From NCBI GenBank assembly GCA_963966185.1, contig CAWZYM010000407.1:304001-368000 (forward strand): DNA of 64,000 nt, in the 5' to 3' direction. Position 1 is the first letter of the stretch. Every line of letters begins with the position of its first letter. A model generated the notes under the pieces. It worked only from the letters and a program-made list of their open reading frames with translations. It was not told where the DNA came from and did no database searches. Made by a program: the position numbers and the translations under genes. The stretch comes from Rhabditoides inermis (lineage: Eukaryota; Nematoda; Chromadorea; Rhabditida; Rhabditidae). Positions 1 to 13,360 of this stretch are shown here, piece by piece.

Positions 1-2004
1 TGTTTCTAACTTCTTCCTGACTTCTTCCTAACTTCTTCCTAACTTCTTCCTAACTTCTTCCTAACTTCTTCCTAACTTCTTTCTAACTTTTTCCTAACTT
101 CTCCCTAACTTCTTCCTAACTTCTTCCTAACTTCTTCCTAACTTCTTCCTAACTTCTTCCTAACTTCCTATTGATGTGCTATTGTTTCTAACTTCTCCCT
201 GACTTCTTCCTAACTTCTTCCTAACTTCTTCCTAACTTCTTCCTAACTTCTTCCTAACTTCTTCCTAACTTCTTTCTAACTTCTTCCTAACTTCTTCCTA
301 ACTTCTTCCTAACTTCTTCCTAACTTCTTCCTAACTTCTTCCTAACTTCTTCCTAACTTCTTCCTAACTTCCTATTGATGTGCTATTGTTTCTAACTTCT
401 TCCTGACTTCTTCCTAACTTCTTCCTAACTTCTTCCTAACTTCTTCCTAACTTCTTCCTAACTTCTTTCTAACTTCTTCCTAACTTCTTCCTAACTTCTT
501 CCTAACTTCTTCCTAACTTCTTCCTAACTTCTTCCTAACTTCTTCCTAACTTCTTCCTAACTTCTTCCTAACTTCTTCCTAACTTCCCATTGATGTGCTA
601 TTGTTTCTAACTTCTTCCTGACTTCTTCCTAACTTCTTCCTAACTTCTTCCTAACTTCTTCCTAACTTCTTCCTAACTTCTTCCTAACTTCTTCCTAACT
701 TCTTCCTAACTTCTTCCTAACTTCTTCCTAACTTCCCATTGATGTGCTATTGTTTCTAACTTCTTCCTGACTTCTTCCTAACTTCTTCCTAACTTCTTCC
801 TAACTTCCTCCTAACTTCTTCCTAACTTCTTCCTAACTTCCTATTGATGTGCTATTGTTTCTAACTTCTTCCTGACTTCTTCCTAACTTCTTCCTAACTT
901 CTTCCTAACTTCTTCCTAATTTCTTCCTGACTTCTTCCTAACTTCCTATTGATGTGCTATTGTTTCTAACTTCTTCCTAACTTCTTCCTAACTTCTTTCT
1001 AACTTCTTCCTAACTTCTTCCTAACTTCTTCCTAACTTCTTCCTAACTTCTTCCTAACTTCTTCCTAACTTCTTCCTAACTTCCTATTGATGTGCTATTG
1101 TTTCTAACTTCTTCCTGACTTCTTCCTAACTTCTTCCTAACTTCTTCCTAACTTCTTCCTAACTTCTTCCTAACTTCTTTCTAACTTTTTCCTAACTTCT
1201 CCCTAACTTCTTCCTAACTTCTTCCTAACTTCTTCCTAACTTCTTCCTAACTTCTTCCTAACTTCCTATTGATGTGCTATTGTTTCTAACTTCTCCCTGA
1301 CTTCTTCCTAACTTCTTCCTAACTTCTTCCTAACTTCTTCCTAACTTCTTCCTAACTTCTTCCTAACTTCTTTCTAACTTCTTCCTAACTTCTTCCTAAC
1401 TTCTTCCTAACTTCTTCCTAACTTCTTCCTAACTTCTTCCTAACTTCTTCCTAACTTCTTCCTAACTTCCTATTGATGTGCTATTGTTTCTAACTTCTTC
1501 CTGACTTCTTCCTAACTTCTTCCTAACTTCTTCCTAACTTCTTCCTAACTTCTTCCTAACTTCTTTCTAACTTCTTCCTAACTTCTTCCTAACTTCTTCC
1601 TAACTTCTTCCTAACTTCTTCCTAACTTCTTCCTAACTTCTTCCTAACTTCTTCCTAACTTCTTCCTAACTTCTTCCTAACTTCCCATTGATGTGCTATT
1701 GTTTCTAACTTCTTCCTGACTTCTTCCTAACTTCTTCCTAACTTCTTCCTAACTTCTTCCTAACTTCTTCCTAACTTCTTCCTAACTTCTTCCTAACTTC
1801 TTCCTAACTTCTTCCTAACTTCTTCCTAACTTCCCATTGATGTGCTATTGTTTCTAACTTCTTCCTGACTTCTTCCTAACTTCTTCCTAACTTCTTCCTA
1901 ACTTCTTCCTAACTTCTTCCTAACTTCTTCCTAACTTCTTCCTAACTTCTTCCTAACTTCTTCCTAACTTCTTTCTAACTTCTTCCTAACTTCTTCCTAA
2001 CTTC
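1..2004. repeat. Satellite A, 11-bp units (TTCTTCCTAAC), forward
   Basis: Tandem 11-bp units TTCTTCCTAAC with point variants (TTCTTTCTAAC, TTCTCCCTAAC, TTCTTCCTGAC). The array is punctuated by a spacer, CTATTGATGTGCTATTG, at about 170, 375, 589, 738, 845, 949, 1087, 1268, 1473, 1687 and 1836. The spacer pattern repeats with an offset of 1098 bp (170 to 1268, 375 to 1473, 738 to 1836), so there is a higher-order repeat of about 1098 bp present nearly twice. No coding potential is seen. Confidence 0.95.
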
Positions 2005-2022
2005 CTATTGATGTACTATTGT

Positions 2023-2765
2023 ACCACTATGACCACTATGACCACTATGACCACTATGACCACTATGACCACTATGACCACTATGACCACTATGACCACT
2101 ATGACCACTATGACCACTATGACCACTATGACCACTATGACCACTATGACCACTATGACCACTATGACCACTATGACCACTATGACCACTATGATCACTA
2201 TGACCACTATGACCACTATGACCACTATGACCACTATGACCACTATGACCACTATGACCACTATGACCACTATGACCACTATGACCACTATGACCACTAT
2301 GACCACTATGACCACTATGACCACTATGACCACTATGACCACTTTGACCACTATGACCACTATGACCACTATGACCACTATGACCACTATGACCACTATG
2401 ACCACTATGACCACTATGACCACTATGACCACTATGACCACTATGACCACTATGACCACTATGACCACTATGACCACTATGACCACTATGACCACTATGA
2501 CCACTATGACCACTATGACCACTATGACCACTATGACCACTATGACCACTATGACCACTATGACCACTATGACCACTATGACCACTATGACCACTATGAC
2601 CACTATGACCACTATGACCACTATGACCACTATGACCACTATGACCACTATGACCACTATGACCACTATGACCACTATGACCACTATGACCACTATGACC
2701 ACTATGACCACTATGACCACTATGACCACTATGACCTAGGTCTATGGTCATAGTGGTCATAGTGG
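2023..2765. repeat. 9-bp tandem array (ACCACTATG)n with inverted tail
   Basis: About 79 near-perfect copies of ACCACTATG with rare variants (a GATC at about 2191, a CTTTG at about 2342). At 2732-2742 the array reaches TGACCTAGGTC and then reverses into GGTCATAGT units for about 25 bp. Because 9 is a multiple of 3, four frames stay open (for example HYD or GHS tripeptide repeats). These are artefacts of the period, not genes. Confidence 0.95.
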
Positions 2766-3119
2766 GAGGAACTTCCTTCTAACTTCCTCCTAATTTCCTC
2801 CTAACTTCCTCCTAGCTTCCTCCTATGTAGCTTCCTCCTAACTTTCTCCTAACTTCCTCCTGACCTCCTCCTGACTTCCTCCTAATGCCCAAATGTTTTA
2901 TAAATTCTTCCTACCTTCCTCCTAACTTCCTCCTAACTTCCTCCTAACTTCCTCCTAACTTCCTCCTAACTTGCTCCTAACTTCCTCCTAACTTCCTCCT
3001 AACTTCCACCTAACTTCCTCCTATCTTCCTCCTAACTTCCTCCTAACTTTCTCCTAACTTCCTCCTAACTTCCTTCTAGCTTCCTCCTGACTTCCTCCTA
3101 ATGCCCAAATGTTTTATAA
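2766..3119. repeat. Satellite A variant (TTCCTCCTAAC)
   Basis: 11-bp units in which TTCTTCC is replaced by TTCCTCC, more diverged than satellite A proper. Two interspersed stretches read AATGCCCAAATGTTTTATAA (at about 2884 and 3102). The same variant block follows the second 9-bp array, so the 9-bp array plus this block travels as a compound unit. Confidence 0.9.
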
Positions 3120-4812
3120 ATTCTTCCTAACTTCCTCCTAACTTCTTCCTAACTTCTTCCTAACTTCCTATTGATGTGCTATTGTTTCTAACTTCTTCCT
3201 GACTTCTTCCTAACTTCTTCCTAACTTCTTCCTAACTTCTTTCTAACTTCTTCCTAACTTCTTCCTAACTTCTTCCTAACTTCTTCCTAATTTCTTCCTG
3301 ACTTCTTCCTAACTTCCTATTGATGTGCTATTGTTTCTAACTTCTTCCTGACTTCTTCCTAACTTCTTCCTAACTTCTTCCTAACTTCTTCCTAACTTCT
3401 TCCTAACTTCTTTCTAACTTTTTCCTAACTTCTCCCTAACTTCTTCCTAACTTCTTCCTAACTTCTTCCTAACTTCTTCCTAACTTCTTCCTAACTTCCT
3501 ATTGATGTGCTATTGTTTCTAACTTCTTCCTGACTTCTTCCTAACTTCTTCCTAACTTCTTCCTAACTTCTTCCTAACTTCTTCCTAACTTCTTCCTAAC
3601 TTCTTCCTAACTTCTTTCTAACTTCTTTCTAACTTCTTCCTAACTTCTTCCTAACTTCTTCCTAACTTCTTCCTAACTTCTTCCTAACTTCTTCCTAACT
3701 TCTTCCTAACTTCCTATTGATGTGCTATTGTTTCTAACTTCTTCCTGACTTCTTCCTAACTTCTTCCTAACTTCTTCCTAACTTCTTCCTAACTTCTTCC
3801 TAACTTCTTCCTAACTTCTTCCTAACTTCTTCCTAACTTCTTCCTAACTTCTTCCTAACTTCTTCCTAACTTCTTCCTGACTTCTTCCTAACTTCTTCCT
3901 AACTTCTTCCTAACTTCTTCCTAACTTCTTCCTAACTTCTTCCTAACTTCTTCCTAACTTCTTCCTAACTTCTTTCTAACTTCTTCCTAACTTCTTCCTA
4001 ACTTCTTCCTAACTTCTTCCTAACTTCCTATTGATGTGCTATTGTTTCTAACTTCTTCCTGACTTCTTCCTAACTTCTTCCTAACTTCTTCCTAACTTCC
4101 TCCTAACTTCTTCCTAACTTCTTCCTAACTTCTTCCTAACTTCTTCCTAACTTCTTCCTAATTTCTTCCTGACTTCTTCCTCACTTCCTATTGATGTGCT
4201 ATTGTTTCTAACTTCTTCCTGACTTCTTCCTAACTTCTTCCTAACTTCTTCCTAACTTCTTCCTAACTTCTTCCTAACTTCTTTCTAACTTCTTCCTAAT
4301 TTCTTCCTGACTTCTTCCTAACTTCCTATTGATGTGCTATTGTTTCTAACTTCTTCCTGACTTCTTCCTAACTTCTTCCTAACTTCTTCCTAACTTCTTC
4401 CTAACTTCTTCCTAACTTCTTTCTAACTTTTTCCTAACTTCTCCCTAACTTCTTCCTAACTTCTTCCTAACTTCTTCCTAACTTCTTCCTAACTTCTTCC
4501 TAACTTCCTATTGATGTGCTATTGTTTCTAACTTCTTCCTGACTTCTTCCTAACTTCTTCCTAACTTCTTCCTAACTTCTTCCTAACTTCTTCCTAACTT
4601 CTTCCTAACTTCTTCCTAACTTCTTTCTAACTTCTTCCTAACTTCTTCCTAACTTCTTCCTAACTTCTTCCTAACTTCTTCCTAACTTCTTCCTAACTTC
4701 TTCCTAACTTCTTCCTAACTTCTTTCTAACTTCTTCCTAACTTCTTCCTAACTTCTTCCTAACTTCTTCCTAACTTCTTCCTAACTTCTTCCTAACTTCT
4801 TCCTAACTTCCT
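3120..4812. repeat. Satellite A, 11-bp units, forward (second block)
   Basis: Same TTCTTCCTAAC units and CTATTGATGTGCTATTG spacers as the first block. Several sub-blocks carry the same diagnostic variants (TTTCTAACTTTTTCCTAACTTC and so on near 3410 and 4425) as those near 85 and 1178. This shows segmental copying within the array. Confidence 0.95.
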
Positions 4813-4828
4813 ATTGATGTACAATTGT

Positions 4829-5114
4829 ACCACTATGACCACTATGACCACTATGACCACTATGACCACTATGACCACTATGACCACTATGACCACTATG
4901 ACCACTATGACCACTATGACCACTATGACCACTATGACCACTATGACCACTATGACCACTATGACCACTATGACCACTATGACCACTATGACCACTATGA
5001 CCACTATGACCACTATGACCACTATGACCACTATGACCACTATGACCACTATGACCACTATGACCACTATGACCTAGGTCATAGTGGTCATAGAGGTCAT
5101 AGTGGTCATAGTGG
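4829..5114. repeat. Second 9-bp array (ACCACTATG)n with inverted tail
   Basis: About 27 copies of the 9-bp unit, entered through the same ATTGATGTACNATTGTACC junction as the first array. It turns at TGACCTAGGTCA (5070-5081, a perfect 12-bp palindrome) into about 30 bp of GGTCATAGT units, then GGGAGGAACTTCC. The shared flanks show that this is a second copy of one compound unit with a different copy number. Confidence 0.95.
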
Positions 5115-5223
5115 GAGGAACTTCCTCCTAGCTTCCTCCTTGTAGCTTCCTCCTAACTTCCTCCTAACTTCCTCCTGACCTCCTCCTGACTTCCTCCTAA
5201 TGCCCAAATGTTTTATAAATTCA
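5115..5223. repeat. Satellite A variant (TTCCTCCTAAC), second block
   Basis: A short run of TTCCTCCTAAC-type units ending in AATGCCCAAATGTTTTATAA, as after the first 9-bp array. It abuts the first satellite B monomer at about 5224. Confidence 0.85.
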
Positions 5224-7214
5224 GGCGCTAGAACCTGGCGGTTTGAGATTTCTGCCATCAGAACCTGACGGTTTGAGATTTCTGGAGCTAGAACCTAACG
5301 GTTTGAGAACAGAACCTGACGATTTGAAATTTCTGCGGCTAGAACCTGACGGTTTGAGATCTCTGGCGCTAGAATCTGACGGTTTGAGATTTCTACCGTC
5401 AGAACCTGACGATCTGAGATCTCTGGCGCTAGAACCTGACGGTTTGAGATTTCTACCGTCAGAACCTGACGGTTTGAGATTTCTGGAGCTAGAACCTAAC
5501 GGTTTGAGAACAGAACCTGACGATTTGAAATTTCTGCGGCTAGAACCTGACGGTTTGAGATCTCTGGCGCTAGAATCTGACGGTTTGAGATTTCTACCGT
5601 CAGAACCTGACGATCTGAGATCTCTGGCGCTAGAACCTGACGGTTTGAGATTTCTACCGTCAGAACCTGACGGTTCGAGATTTCTGCCGTCAGAACCTGA
5701 CGGTTCGAGATTTCTGCCATCAGAACCTGACGGTTAGAGATTTCTGGAGCTAGAACCTAACGGTTTGAGAACAGAACCTGACGATTTGAAATTTCTGCGG
5801 CTAGAACCTGACGGTTTGAGATCTCTGGCGCTAGAATCTGACGTTTTGAGATTTCTACCGTCAGAACCTGACGATCTGAGATCTCTGGCGCTAGAACCTG
5901 ACGGTTTGAGATTTCTACCGTCAGAACCTGACGGTTCGAGATTTCTGCCATCAGAACCTGACGGTTTGAGATTTCTGGAGCTAGAACCTAACGGTTTGAG
6001 AACAGAACCTGACGATTTGGAATTTCTGCGGCTAGAACCTGACGGTTTGAGATTTCTACCGTCAGAACCTGACGGTTCGAGATTTCTGTTATCAGAACCA
6101 GACGGTTTGAGATTTCTGGAGCTAGAACCTGACGGTTTGAGAACAGAACCTGACGATTTGAAATTTCTGCGGCTAGAACCTGACGGTTTGAGAACCTGAC
6201 GGTTTGAGAACAGAACCTGACGATTTGAAATTTCTGCGGCTAGAACCTGACGGTTTGAGATCTCTGGCGCTAGATTCTGACGGTTTGAGATTTCTACCGT
6301 CAGAACCTGACGATTTGAGATCTCTGGCGCTAGAACCTGACGGTTTGAGATTTCTACCGTCAGCACCTGACAGTTTGAGATTTCTGCCATCAGAACCTGA
6401 CGGTTTGAGATCTCTGGCGCTAGAACCTGGCGGTTTGAGATCTCTGGCGCTAGATTCTGACGGTTTGAGATTTCTACCGTCAGAACCTGACGATTTGAGA
6501 TCTCTGGCGCTAGAACCTGACGGTTTGAGATTTCTACCGTCAGCACCTGACAGTTTGAGATTTCTGCCATCAGAATCTGACGGTTTGAGATCTCTGGCGC
6601 TAGAACCTGGCGGTTTGAGATTTCTACCGTCAGAACCTGACGGTTCGAGATTTCTGCCATCAGAACCTGACGGTTTGAGATTTCTGGAGCTAGAACCTAA
6701 CGGTTTGAGAACAGAACCTGACGATTTGAAATTTCTGCGGTTAGAACCTGACGGTTTGAGATCTCTGGCGCTAGAATCTGACGGTTTGAGATTTCTACCG
6801 TCAGAACCTGACGATCTGAGATCTCTGGCGCTAGAACCTGACGGTTTGAGATTTCTACCGTCAGAACCTGACGGTTCGAGATTTCTGCCATCAGAACCAG
6901 ACGGTTTGAGATTTCTGGAGCTAGAACCTGACGGTTTGAGAACAGAACCTGACGATTTGAAATTTCTGCGGCTAGAACCTGACGGTTTGAGAACCTGACG
7001 GTTTGAGAACAGAACCTGACGATTTGAAATTTCTGCGGCTAGAACCTGACGGTTTGAGATCTCTGGCGCTAGATTCTGACGGTTTGAGATTTCTACCGTC
7101 AGAACCTGACGATTTGAGATCTCTGGCGCTAGAACCTGACGGTTTGAGATTTCTACCGTCAGCACCTGACAGTTTAAGATTTCTGCCATCAAAACCTGAC
7201 GGTTTGAGATCTCT
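5224..7214. repeat. Satellite B higher-order repeat, copy 1 (1991 bp)
   Basis: First full 1991-bp unit, starting at GGCGCTAGAACCTGGCGG at the left edge of the array. The same landmarks recur at exactly +1991 bp: frame-stopping GACGGTTAGAG at about 5731, GACGTTTTGAG at about 5841, and the GAGAACCTGACGG junction at about 6189. Copy 1 has ACCGTC at about 5455, where copies 2 and 3 have ATCGTC. Confidence 0.9.
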
Positions 7215-9205
7215 GGCGCTAGAACCTGGCGGTTTGAGATTTCTGCCATCAGAACCTGACGGTTTGAGATTTCTGGAGCTAGAACCTAACGGTTTGAGAA
7301 CAGAACCTGACGATTTGAAATTTCTGCGGCTAGAACCTGACGGTTTGAGATCTCTGGCGCTAGAATCTGACGGTTTGAGATTTCTACCGTCAGAACCTGA
7401 CGATCTGAGATCTCTGGCGCTAGAACCTGACGGTTTGAGATTTCTATCGTCAGAACCTGACGGTTTGAGATTTCTGGAGCTAGAACCTAACGGTTTGAGA
7501 ACAGAACCTGACGATTTGAAATTTCTGCGGCTAGAACCTGACGGTTTGAGATCTCTGGCGCTAGAATCTGACGGTTTGAGATTTCTACCGTCAGAACCTG
7601 ACGATCTGAGATCTCTGGCGCTAGAACCTGACGGTTTGAGATTTCTACCGTCAGAACCTGACGGTTCGAGATTTCTGCCGTCAGAACCTGACGGTTCGAG
7701 ATTTCTGCCATCAGAACCTGACGGTTAGAGATTTCTGGAGCTAGAACCTAACGGTTTGAGAACAGAACCTGACGATTTGAAATTTCTGCGGCTAGAACCT
7801 GACGGTTTGAGATCTCTGGCGCTAGAATCTGACGTTTTGAGATTTCTACCGTCAGAACCTGACGATCTGAGATCTCTGGCGCTAGAACCTGACGGTTTGA
7901 GATTTCTACCGTCAGAACCTGACGGTTCGAGATTTCTGCCATCAGAACCTGACGGTTTGAGATTTCTGGAGCTAGAACCTAACGGTTTGAGAACAGAACC
8001 TGACGATTTGGAATTTCTGCGGCTAGAACCTGACGGTTTGAGATTTCTACCGTCAGAACCTGACGGTTCGAGATTTCTGTTATCAGAACCAGACGGTTTG
8101 AGATTTCTGGAGCTAGAACCTGACGGTTTGAGAACAGAACCTGACGATTTGAAATTTCTGCGGCTAGAACCTGACGGTTTGAGAACCTGACGGTTTGAGA
8201 ACAGAACCTGACGATTTGAAATTTCTGCGGCTAGAACCTGACGGTTTGAGATCTCTGGCGCTAGATTCTGACGGTTTGAGATTTCTACCGTCAGAACCTG
8301 ACGATTTGAGATCTCTGGCGCTAGAACCTGACGGTTTGAGATTTCTACCGTCAGCACCTGACAGTTTGAGATTTCTGCCATCAGAACCTGACGGTTTGAG
8401 ATCTCTGGCGCTAGAACCTGGCGGTTTGAGATCTCTGGCGCTAGATTCTGACGGTTTGAGATTTCTACCGTCAGAACCTGACGATTTGAGATCTCTGGCG
8501 CTAGAACCTGACGGTTTGAGATTTCTACCGTCAGCACCTGACAGTTTGAGATTTCTGCCATCAGAATCTGACGGTTTGAGATCTCTGGCGCTAGAACCTG
8601 GCGGTTTGAGATTTCTACCGTCAGAACCTGACGGTTCGAGATTTCTGCCATCAGAACCTGACGGTTTGAGATTTCTGGAGCTAGAACCTAACGGTTTGAG
8701 AACAGAACCTGACGATTTGAAATTTCTGCGGTTAGAACCTGACGGTTTGAGATCTCTGGCGCTAGAATCTGACGGTTTGAGATTTCTACCGTCAGAACCT
8801 GACGATCTGAGATCTCTGGCGCTAGAACCTGACGGTTTGAGATTTCTACCGTCAGAACCTGACGGTTCGAGATTTCTGCCATCAGAACCAGACGGTTTGA
8901 GATTTCTGGAGCTAGAACCTGACGGTTTGAGAACAGAACCTGACGATTTGAAATTTCTGCGGCTAGAACCTGACGGTTTGAGAACCTGACGGTTTGAGAA
9001 CAGAACCTGACGATTTGAAATTTCTGCGGCTAGAACCTGACGGTTTGAGATCTCTGGCGCTAGATTCTGACGGTTTGAGATTTCTACCGTCAGAACCTGA
9101 CGATTTGAGATCTCTGGCGCTAGAACCTGACGGTTTGAGATTTCTACCGTCAGCACCTGACAGTTTAAGATTTCTGCCATCAAAACCTGACGGTTTGAGA
9201 TCTCT
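7215..9205. repeat. Satellite B higher-order repeat, copy 2 (1991 bp)
   Basis: Second unit, essentially identical to copy 1 by reading. The one difference noticed is T at about 7446 (TTCTATCGTC) against C in copies 1 and 4. Near-identity over 2 kb implies very recent amplification or homogenisation. Confidence 0.9.
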
Positions 9206-11196
9206 GGCGCTAGAACCTGGCGGTTTGAGATTTCTGCCATCAGAACCTGACGGTTTGAGATTTCTGGAGCTAGAACCTAACGGTTTGAGAACAGAACCTG
9301 ACGATTTGAAATTTCTGCGGCTAGAACCTGACGGTTTGAGATCTCTGGCGCTAGAATCTGACGGTTTGAGATTTCTACCGTCAGAACCTGACGATCTGAG
9401 ATCTCTGGCGCTAGAACCTGACGGTTTGAGATTTCTATCGTCAGAACCTGACGGTTTGAGATTTCTGGAGCTAGAACCTAACGGTTTGAGAACAGAACCT
9501 GACGATTTGAAATTTCTGCGGCTAGAACCTGACGGTTTGAGATCTCTGGCGCTAGAATCTGACGGTTTGAGATTTCTACCGTCAGAACCTGACGATCTGA
9601 GATCTCTGGCGCTAGAACCTGACGGTTTGAGATTTCTACCGTCAGAACCTGACGGTTCGAGATTTCTGCCGTCAGAACCTGACGGTTCGAGATTTCTGCC
9701 ATCAGAACCTGACGGTTAGAGATTTCTGGAGCTAGAACCTAACGGTTTGAGAACAGAACCTGACGATTTGAAATTTCTGCGGCTAGAACCTGACGGTTTG
9801 AGATCTCTGGCGCTAGAATCTGACGTTTTGAGATTTCTACCGTCAGAACCTGACGATCTGAGATCTCTGGCGCTAGAACCTGACGGTTTGAGATTTCTAC
9901 CGTCAGAACCTGACGGTTCGAGATTTCTGCCATCAGAACCTGACGGTTTGAGATTTCTGGAGCTAGAACCTAACGGTTTGAGAACAGAACCTGACGATTT
10001 GGAATTTCTGCGGCTAGAACCTGACGGTTTGAGATTTCTACCGTCAGAACCTGACGGTTCGAGATTTCTGTTATCAGAACCAGACGGTTTGAGATTTCTG
10101 GAGCTAGAACCTGACGGTTTGAGAACAGAACCTGACGATTTGAAATTTCTGCGGCTAGAACCTGACGGTTTGAGAACCTGACGGTTTGAGAACAGAACCT
10201 GACGATTTGAAATTTCTGCGGCTAGAACCTGACGGTTTGAGATCTCTGGCGCTAGATTCTGACGGTTTGAGATTTCTACCGTCAGAACCTGACGATTTGA
10301 GATCTCTGGCGCTAGAACCTGACGGTTTGAGATTTCTACCGTCAGCACCTGACAGTTTGAGATTTCTGCCATCAGAACCTGACGGTTTGAGATCTCTGGC
10401 GCTAGAACCTGGCGGTTTGAGATCTCTGGCGCTAGATTCTGACGGTTTGAGATTTCTACCGTCAGAACCTGACGATTTGAGATCTCTGGCGCTAGAACCT
10501 GACGGTTTGAGATTTCTACCGTCAGCACCTGACAGTTTGAGATTTCTGCCATCAGAATCTGACGGTTTGAGATCTCTGGCGCTAGAACCTGGCGGTTTGA
10601 GATTTCTACCGTCAGAACCTGACGGTTCGAGATTTCTGCCATCAGAACCTGACGGTTTGAGATTTCTGGAGCTAGAACCTAACGGTTTGAGAACAGAACC
10701 TGACGATTTGAAATTTCTGCGGTTAGAACCTGACGGTTTGAGATCTCTGGCGCTAGAATCTGACGGTTTGAGATTTCTACCGTCAGAACCTGACGATCTG
10801 AGATCTCTGGCGCTAGAACCTGACGGTTTGAGATTTCTACCGTCAGAACCTGACGGTTCGAGATTTCTGCCATCAGAACCAGACGGTTTGAGATTTCTGG
10901 AGCTAGAACCTGACGGTTTGAGAACAGAACCTGACGATTTGAAATTTCTGCGGCTAGAACCTGACGGTTTGAGAACCTGACGGTTTGAGAACAGAACCTG
11001 ACGATTTGAAATTTCTGCGGCTAGAACCTGACGGTTTGAGATCTCTGGCGCTAGATTCTGACGGTTTGAGATTTCTACCGTCAGAACCTGACGATTTGAG
11101 ATCTCTGGCGCTAGAACCTGACGGTTTGAGATTTCTACCGTCAGCACCTGACAGTTTAAGATTTCTGCCATCAAAACCTGACGGTTTGAGATCTCT
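9206..11196. repeat. Satellite B higher-order repeat, copy 3 (1991 bp)
   Basis: Third unit with all landmarks at +1991 from copy 2. It shares the ATCGTC variant (about 9437) with copy 2, so copies 2 and 3 are the closest pair. Confidence 0.9.
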
Positions 11197-13360
11197 GGCG
11201 CTAGAACCTGGCGGTTTGAGATTTCTGCCATCAGAACCTGACGGTTTGAGATTTCTGGAGCTAGAACCTAACGGTTTGAGAACAGAACCTGACGATTTGA
11301 AATTTCTGCGGCTAGAACCTGACGGTTTGAGATCTCTGGCGCTAGAATCTGACGGTTTGAGATTTCTACCGTCAGAACCTGACGATCTGAGATCTCTGGC
11401 GCTAGAACCTGACGGTTTGAGATTTCTACCGTCAGAACCTGACGGTTTGAGATTTCTGGAGCTAGAACCTAACGGTTTGAGAACAGAACCTGACGATTTG
11501 AAATTTCTGCGGCTAGAACCTGACGGTTTGAGATCTCTGGCGCTAGAATCTGACGGTTTGAGATTTCTACCGTCAGAACCTGACGATCTGAGATCTCTGG
11601 CGCTAGAACCTGACGGTTTGAGATTTCTACCGTCAGAACCTGACGGTTCGAGATTTCTGCCGTCAGAACCTGACGGTTCGAGATTTCTGCCATCAGAACC
11701 TGACGGTTAGAGATTTCTGGAGCTAGAACCTAACGGTTTGAGAACAGAACCTGACGATTTGAAATTTCTGCGGCTAGAACCTGACGGTTTGAGATCTCTG
11801 GCGCTAGAATCTGACGTTTTGAGATTTCTACCGTCAGAACCTGACGATCTGAGATCTCTGGCGCTAGAACCTGACGGTTTGAGATTTCTACCGTCAGAAC
11901 CTGACGGTTCGAGATTTCTGCCATCAGAACCTGACGGTTTGAGATTTCTGGAGCTAGAACCTAACGGTTTGAGAACAGAACCTGACGATTTGGAATTTCT
12001 GCGGCTAGAACCTGACGGTTTGAGATTTCTACCGTCAGAACCTGACGGTTCGAGATTTCTGTTATCAGAACCAGACGGTTTGAGATTTCTGGAGCTAGAA
12101 CCTGACGGTTTGAGAACAGAACCTGACGATTTGAAATTTCTGCGGCTAGAACCTGACGGTTTGAGAACCTGACGGTTTGAGAACAGAACCTGACGATTTG
12201 AAATTTCTGCGGCTAGAACCTGACGGTTTGAGATCTCTGGCGCTAGATTCTGACGGTTTGAGATTTCTACCGTCAGAACCTGACGGTTTGAGATCTCTGG
12301 CGCTAGAATCTGACGTTTTGAGATTTCTACCGTCAGAACCTGACGATCTGAGATCTCTGGCGCTAGAACCTGACGGTTTGAGATTTCTACCGTCAGAACC
12401 TGACGGTTCGAGATTTCTGCCATCAGAACCTGACGGTTTGAGATTTCTGGAGCTAGAACCTAACGGTTTGAGAACAGAACCTGACGATTTGGAATTTCTG
12501 CGGCTAGAACCTGACGGTTTGAGATTTCTACCGTCAGAACCTGACGGTTCGAGATTTCTGTTATCAGAACCAGACGGTTTGAGATTTCTGGAGCTAGAAC
12601 CTGACGGTTTGAGAACAGAACCTGACGATTTGAAATTTCTGCGGCTAGAACCTGACGGTTTGAGAACCTGACGGTTTGAGAACAGAACCTGACGATTTGA
12701 AATTTCTGCGGCTAGAACCTGACGGTTTGAGATCTCTGGCGCTAGATTCTGACGGTTTGAGATTTCTACCGTCAGAACCTGACGATTTGAGATCTCTGGC
12801 GCTAGAACCTGACGGTTTGATATTTCTACCGTCAGCACCTGACAGTTTGAGATTTCTGCCATCAGAACCTGACGGTTTGAGATCTCTGGCGCTAGAACCT
12901 GGCGGTTTGAGATCTCTGGCGCTAGATTCTGACGGTTTGAGATTTCTACCGTCAGAACCTGACGATTTGAGATCTCTGGCGCTAGAACCTGACGGTTTGA
13001 GATTTCTACCGTCAGCACCTGACAGTTTGAGATTTCTGCCATCAGAATCTGACGGTTTGAGATCTCTGGCGCTAGAACCTGGCGGTTTGAGATTTCTACC
13101 GTCAGAACCTGACGGTTCGAGATTTCTGCCATCAGAACCTGACGGTTTGAGATTTCTGGAGCTAGAACCTAACGGTTTGAGAACAGAACCTGACGATTTG
13201 AAATTTCTGCGGTTAGAACCTGACGGTTTGAGATCTCTGGCGCTAGAATCTGACGGTTTGAGATTTCTACCGTCAGAACCTGACGATCTGAGATCTCTGG
13301 CGCTAGAACCTGACGGTTTGAGATTTCTACCGTCAGAACCTGACGGTTCGAGATTTCTGC
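11197..13360. repeat. Satellite B higher-order repeat, copy 4, with a 499-bp internal duplication
   Basis: It follows copy 3 at +1991 until about 12270. A 499-bp segment is then repeated: GACGTTTTGAG occurs at about 11812 and again at about 12311. After that the offset to copy 3 is 2490 (1991 + 499). Similarity in register ends near 13360 (TCAGAACTTGACGG). From there to 13930 the array has shorter, roughly 231-261-bp periods. Confidence 0.85.

Noticed and set aside
2005..2760. Long frames of GHS, MTT, IVV or HYD tripeptides on both strands
   Set aside because: A stop-free 9-bp repeat opens several frames at once; there is no unique coding sequence or start context.
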